This document shows, piece by piece, positions 62,564-64,000 of a stretch of DNA of 64,000 bases. Below the pieces are notes generated by a model that worked only from the letters and a program-made list of their open reading frames with translations, was not told the origin of the DNA and did not search any database. Where the stretch lies: assembly GCF_019278465.1 (NCBI RefSeq), contig NZ_CP058983.1:930001-994000 (forward strand), in the 5' to 3' direction. Position 1 is the stretch's first letter. Every line of letters starts with the position of its first letter. Source of the stretch: Tenacibaculum sp. AHE14PA (GTDB lineage: Bacteria > Bacteroidota > Bacteroidia > Flavobacteriales > Flavobacteriaceae). Both the position numbers and the translations under genes were made by a program.

Positions 62564-62602
62564 GGTTTAGGACTAGAAACATGAGTTCCTAGTACCTAAA
62601 CC
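62564..62602. promoter_or_regulatory. Strong hairpin in the rplL-rpoB spacer
   Basis: GGTTTAGG-ACTAG (62564-62576) pairs with CTAGT-CCTAAACC (62589-62602), with one bulged base and inner GAAAC/GTTTC-like extension. On the minus strand it follows rplL by about 40 bases. A smaller stem, TCCCG/CGGGA, at 62615-62632 sits directly after the rplL stop. By analogy with the E. coli rplL-rpoB spacer these may form an attenuator or an RNase III site. The rest of 62404-62563 holds only weak stems. Confidence 0.55.
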
Positions 62603-62639
62603 TTAATTGTTTTATCCCGTTTTAACTCGGGAGTATAGC

Positions 62640-63011
62640 TTACTTAAGCTCTACTTCAGCTCCTGCTTCTTCTAAAGATTTTTGAAGACCTTCTGCTTCA
62701 TCTTTAGATACTCCTTCTTTGATTGGTGCTGGTGCACTATCAACGATTGCTTTAGCATCTTTTAAACCTAATCCAGTTAATTCTTTAACTAACTTTACTA
62801 CAGCTAATTTAGAACCACCTGCTGCTTTTAAGATTACATCAAATTCAGTTTGCTCTTCTGCTGCATCTCCTCCTGCTGCTGGACCTGCTACTGCTACTGC
62901 TGCTGCTGCTGGCTCAATACCATACTCATCTTTTAAAATATCAGCTAATTCATTAACCTCTTTTACTGTTAAGTTAACTAATTGCTCTGCGAAATCTTTT
63001 AAATCTGCCAT
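62640..63011 (-). CDS. rplL: 50S ribosomal protein L7/L12 (bL12)
   Basis: 123 residues. N-terminal dimerisation helices ([20 protein letters not shown]), Ala/Gly-rich hinge ([19 protein letters not shown]), and C-terminal factor-binding domain ([40 protein letters not shown]). Full length. It lies 48 bases after rplJ in the same direction. Confidence 0.99.
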   Translation of the reverse strand: MADLKDFAEQLVNLTVKEVNELADILKDEYGIEPAAAAVAVAGPAAGGDAAEEQTEFDVILKAAGGSKLAVVKLVKELTGLGLKDAKAIVDSAPAPIKEGVSKDEAEGLQKSLEEAGAEVELK

Positions 63012-63059
63012 TTTAATTGTTTTTGAAATTTTTATTATTTAGTTTATTAGTGCGCGAAA

Positions 63060-63575
63060 TTATTTTTCTGATAACGTCTTTAAAATACCTGATAATTTAT
63101 TACCTCCTGATTGTAATGCTGAAACAACATTCTTAGCAGGTGATTGTAATAACGAGATAATATCTCCAATAAGTTCTTCTTTAGACTTAATGTTAACTAG
63201 TGAGTCTAATTGGTCATCTCCAACATAAACTCCCTCTTCAACATATGCTCCTTTTAATAAAGGTTTGTCTGATTTTTTTCTGAACTCTTTAATAACTTTT
63301 GCTGGTGCATTTGCAACTTCAGCAATCATCATTGAAGTATTACCTTTTAAAACATCCTGTAAATCTCCGAAATTTTTATCAGAAGCTTCCATTGCCTTTG
63401 AAAGCAAAGTGTTTTTAACAACAGCTAATTCTACGCCAGCTTTAAAACATGCTCTACGTAAGTTAGATGTAGTTACTGCATCTAAAGCAGAAATATCTGC
63501 TAAATAAATGATACTTGTATCTGCTAATCTTGCTGTTAAATCTTGTATTACTTGTGATTTGTCTTCTCTTGTCAT
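63060..63575 (-). CDS. rplJ: 50S ribosomal protein L10 (uL10)
   Basis: 171 residues. MTREDKSQVIQDLTARLADT starts the family's helix; TTSNLRRACFKAGVELAVVK and NTLLSKAME follow. The C-terminal helix KNVVSALQSGGNKLSGILKT anchors L7/L12 dimers. It begins 21 bases after rplA, a space too short for the long rplJ leader known in some bacteria. Confidence 0.98.
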   Translation of the reverse strand: MTREDKSQVIQDLTARLADTSIIYLADISALDAVTTSNLRRACFKAGVELAVVKNTLLSKAMEASDKNFGDLQDVLKGNTSMMIAEVANAPAKVIKEFRKKSDKPLLKGAYVEEGVYVGDDQLDSLVNIKSKEELIGDIISLLQSPAKNVVSALQSGGNKLSGILKTLSEK

Positions 63576-63596
63576 AATTAAAAAGTTTTAACTGCC

Positions 63597-64000
63597 TTAT
63601 GATACAGATTTTTCATCTACAGCAACACTAGGACTCATAGTTGAAGACATAAAAATACTCTTAATATAGTCTCCTTTAGCCGCTGTTGGCTTTAATTTAA
63701 TTAACGTTTGTAATAACTCATTTGCATTTTCCTGAATCTTCTGAGCATCAAATGATACTTTTCCGATCGCAGCATGTACAATACCAGTTTTATCAACTTT
63801 AAAGTCAATTTTACCAGCTTTAACTTCCTGTACTGCTTTTGCAACGTTCATAGTTACTGTACCTGTCTTTGGGTTAGGCATTAAACCTCTTGGTCCTAAC
63901 ACACGACCTAATGGTCCTAACTTACCCATAACACTAGGCATAGTAATAATAACATCAACATCAGTCCAACCTCCTTTAATCTTCTGAAGGTACTCATCTA
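63597..64000 (-). CDS. rplA: 50S ribosomal protein L1 (uL1), C-terminal part (cut by window edge)
   Basis: The frame runs to the window edge. The visible 134 residues contain [37 protein letters not shown] (the L1 signature) and [19 protein letters not shown]. About 95 N-terminal residues lie outside the window. Upstream genes expected from the usual order are rplK, nusG and secE. Confidence 0.98.
   Translation of the reverse strand, partial: DEYLQKIKGGWTDVDVIITMPSVMGKLGPLGRVLGPRGLMPNPKTGTVTMNVAKAVQEVKAGKIDFKVDKTGIVHAAIGKVSFDAQKIQENANELLQTLIKLKPTAAKGDYIKSIFMSSTMSPSVAVDEKSVS

Overview
The window is chromosomal DNA of a low-GC marine-type Bacteroidetes, most likely family Flavobacteriaceae (Tenacibaculum/Polaribacter-like). 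This rests on the fused ccoN/ccoO gene, the rpmB-rpmG-DUF4295-ftsY-rimO order, promoters of the TTTG-N19-TAnnTTTG type, DUF4295/DUF6122/DUF4369/DUF2490 genes, rare Shine-Dalgarno sites, and dispersed AT-rich palindromic repeats. I see no phage, insertion sequence, tRNA, rRNA or CRISPR array. Genus assignment is inference.

Layout. 1-5.8 kb: a cut-off LytTR response regulator, TIGR02757 protein, Cys-less LOV-like PAS protein, DUF6122 membrane protein, a Dph6-like ATPase, rimO and an unknown envelope protein. 5.8-9.9 kb: ftsY, DUF4295, rpmG, rpmB, cinA and an FAH-family hydrolase. 10-16.3 kb: menaquinone genes menB and menD, a short S1 protein, a serine-less esterase-like protein, an FSA-type aldolase and an SDR. 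16.3-24.7 kb: M1 peptidase, a 33-codon orphan peptide with its own promoter and terminator, then a 2-oxoadipate/D-2-hydroxyglutarate cluster (hglS, Lrp/AsnC regulator, second Dph6-like ATPase, FAD/Fe-S D-2-hydroxyglutarate dehydrogenase). 24.7-41.5 kb: OmpA lipoprotein, ctlX plus flavin monooxygenase, two thioredoxin-fold proteins, S1/P1 nuclease, a five-gene SPFH operon, a large BNR-repeat protein, DUF2490, DUF819, DUF4369 lipoprotein, DUF885 and a universal stress protein. 41.6-53.8 kb: a microaerobic respiration island. One operon is ccoS-ccoNO-ccoQ-ccoP-ccoG-ccoH-SafE; another is ccoI-cupin-deoC-hemN; a divergent Crp/Fnr regulator sits beside the latter. 53.8-64 kb: DUF3467, then rpoC, rpoB, rplL, rplJ and partial rplA.

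The genes suggest an aerobe adapted to low oxygen: menaquinone synthesis feeds a high-affinity cbb3 oxidase, and anaerobic heme synthesis and copper loading share the Fnr-linked module. The most informative regulatory signal is a pair of near-identical Fnr-like palindromes (48167-48180 and 53060-53073), each centred exactly 29.5 bases upstream of a -7 element of the ccoS and ccoI promoters. The best metabolic lead is the hglS/D2HGDH cluster. The best structural leads are a palindromic repeat read in frame inside menD, three copies of a modular intergenic repeat, a duplicated membrane module at the N terminus of CcoP, and the orphan peptide gene.
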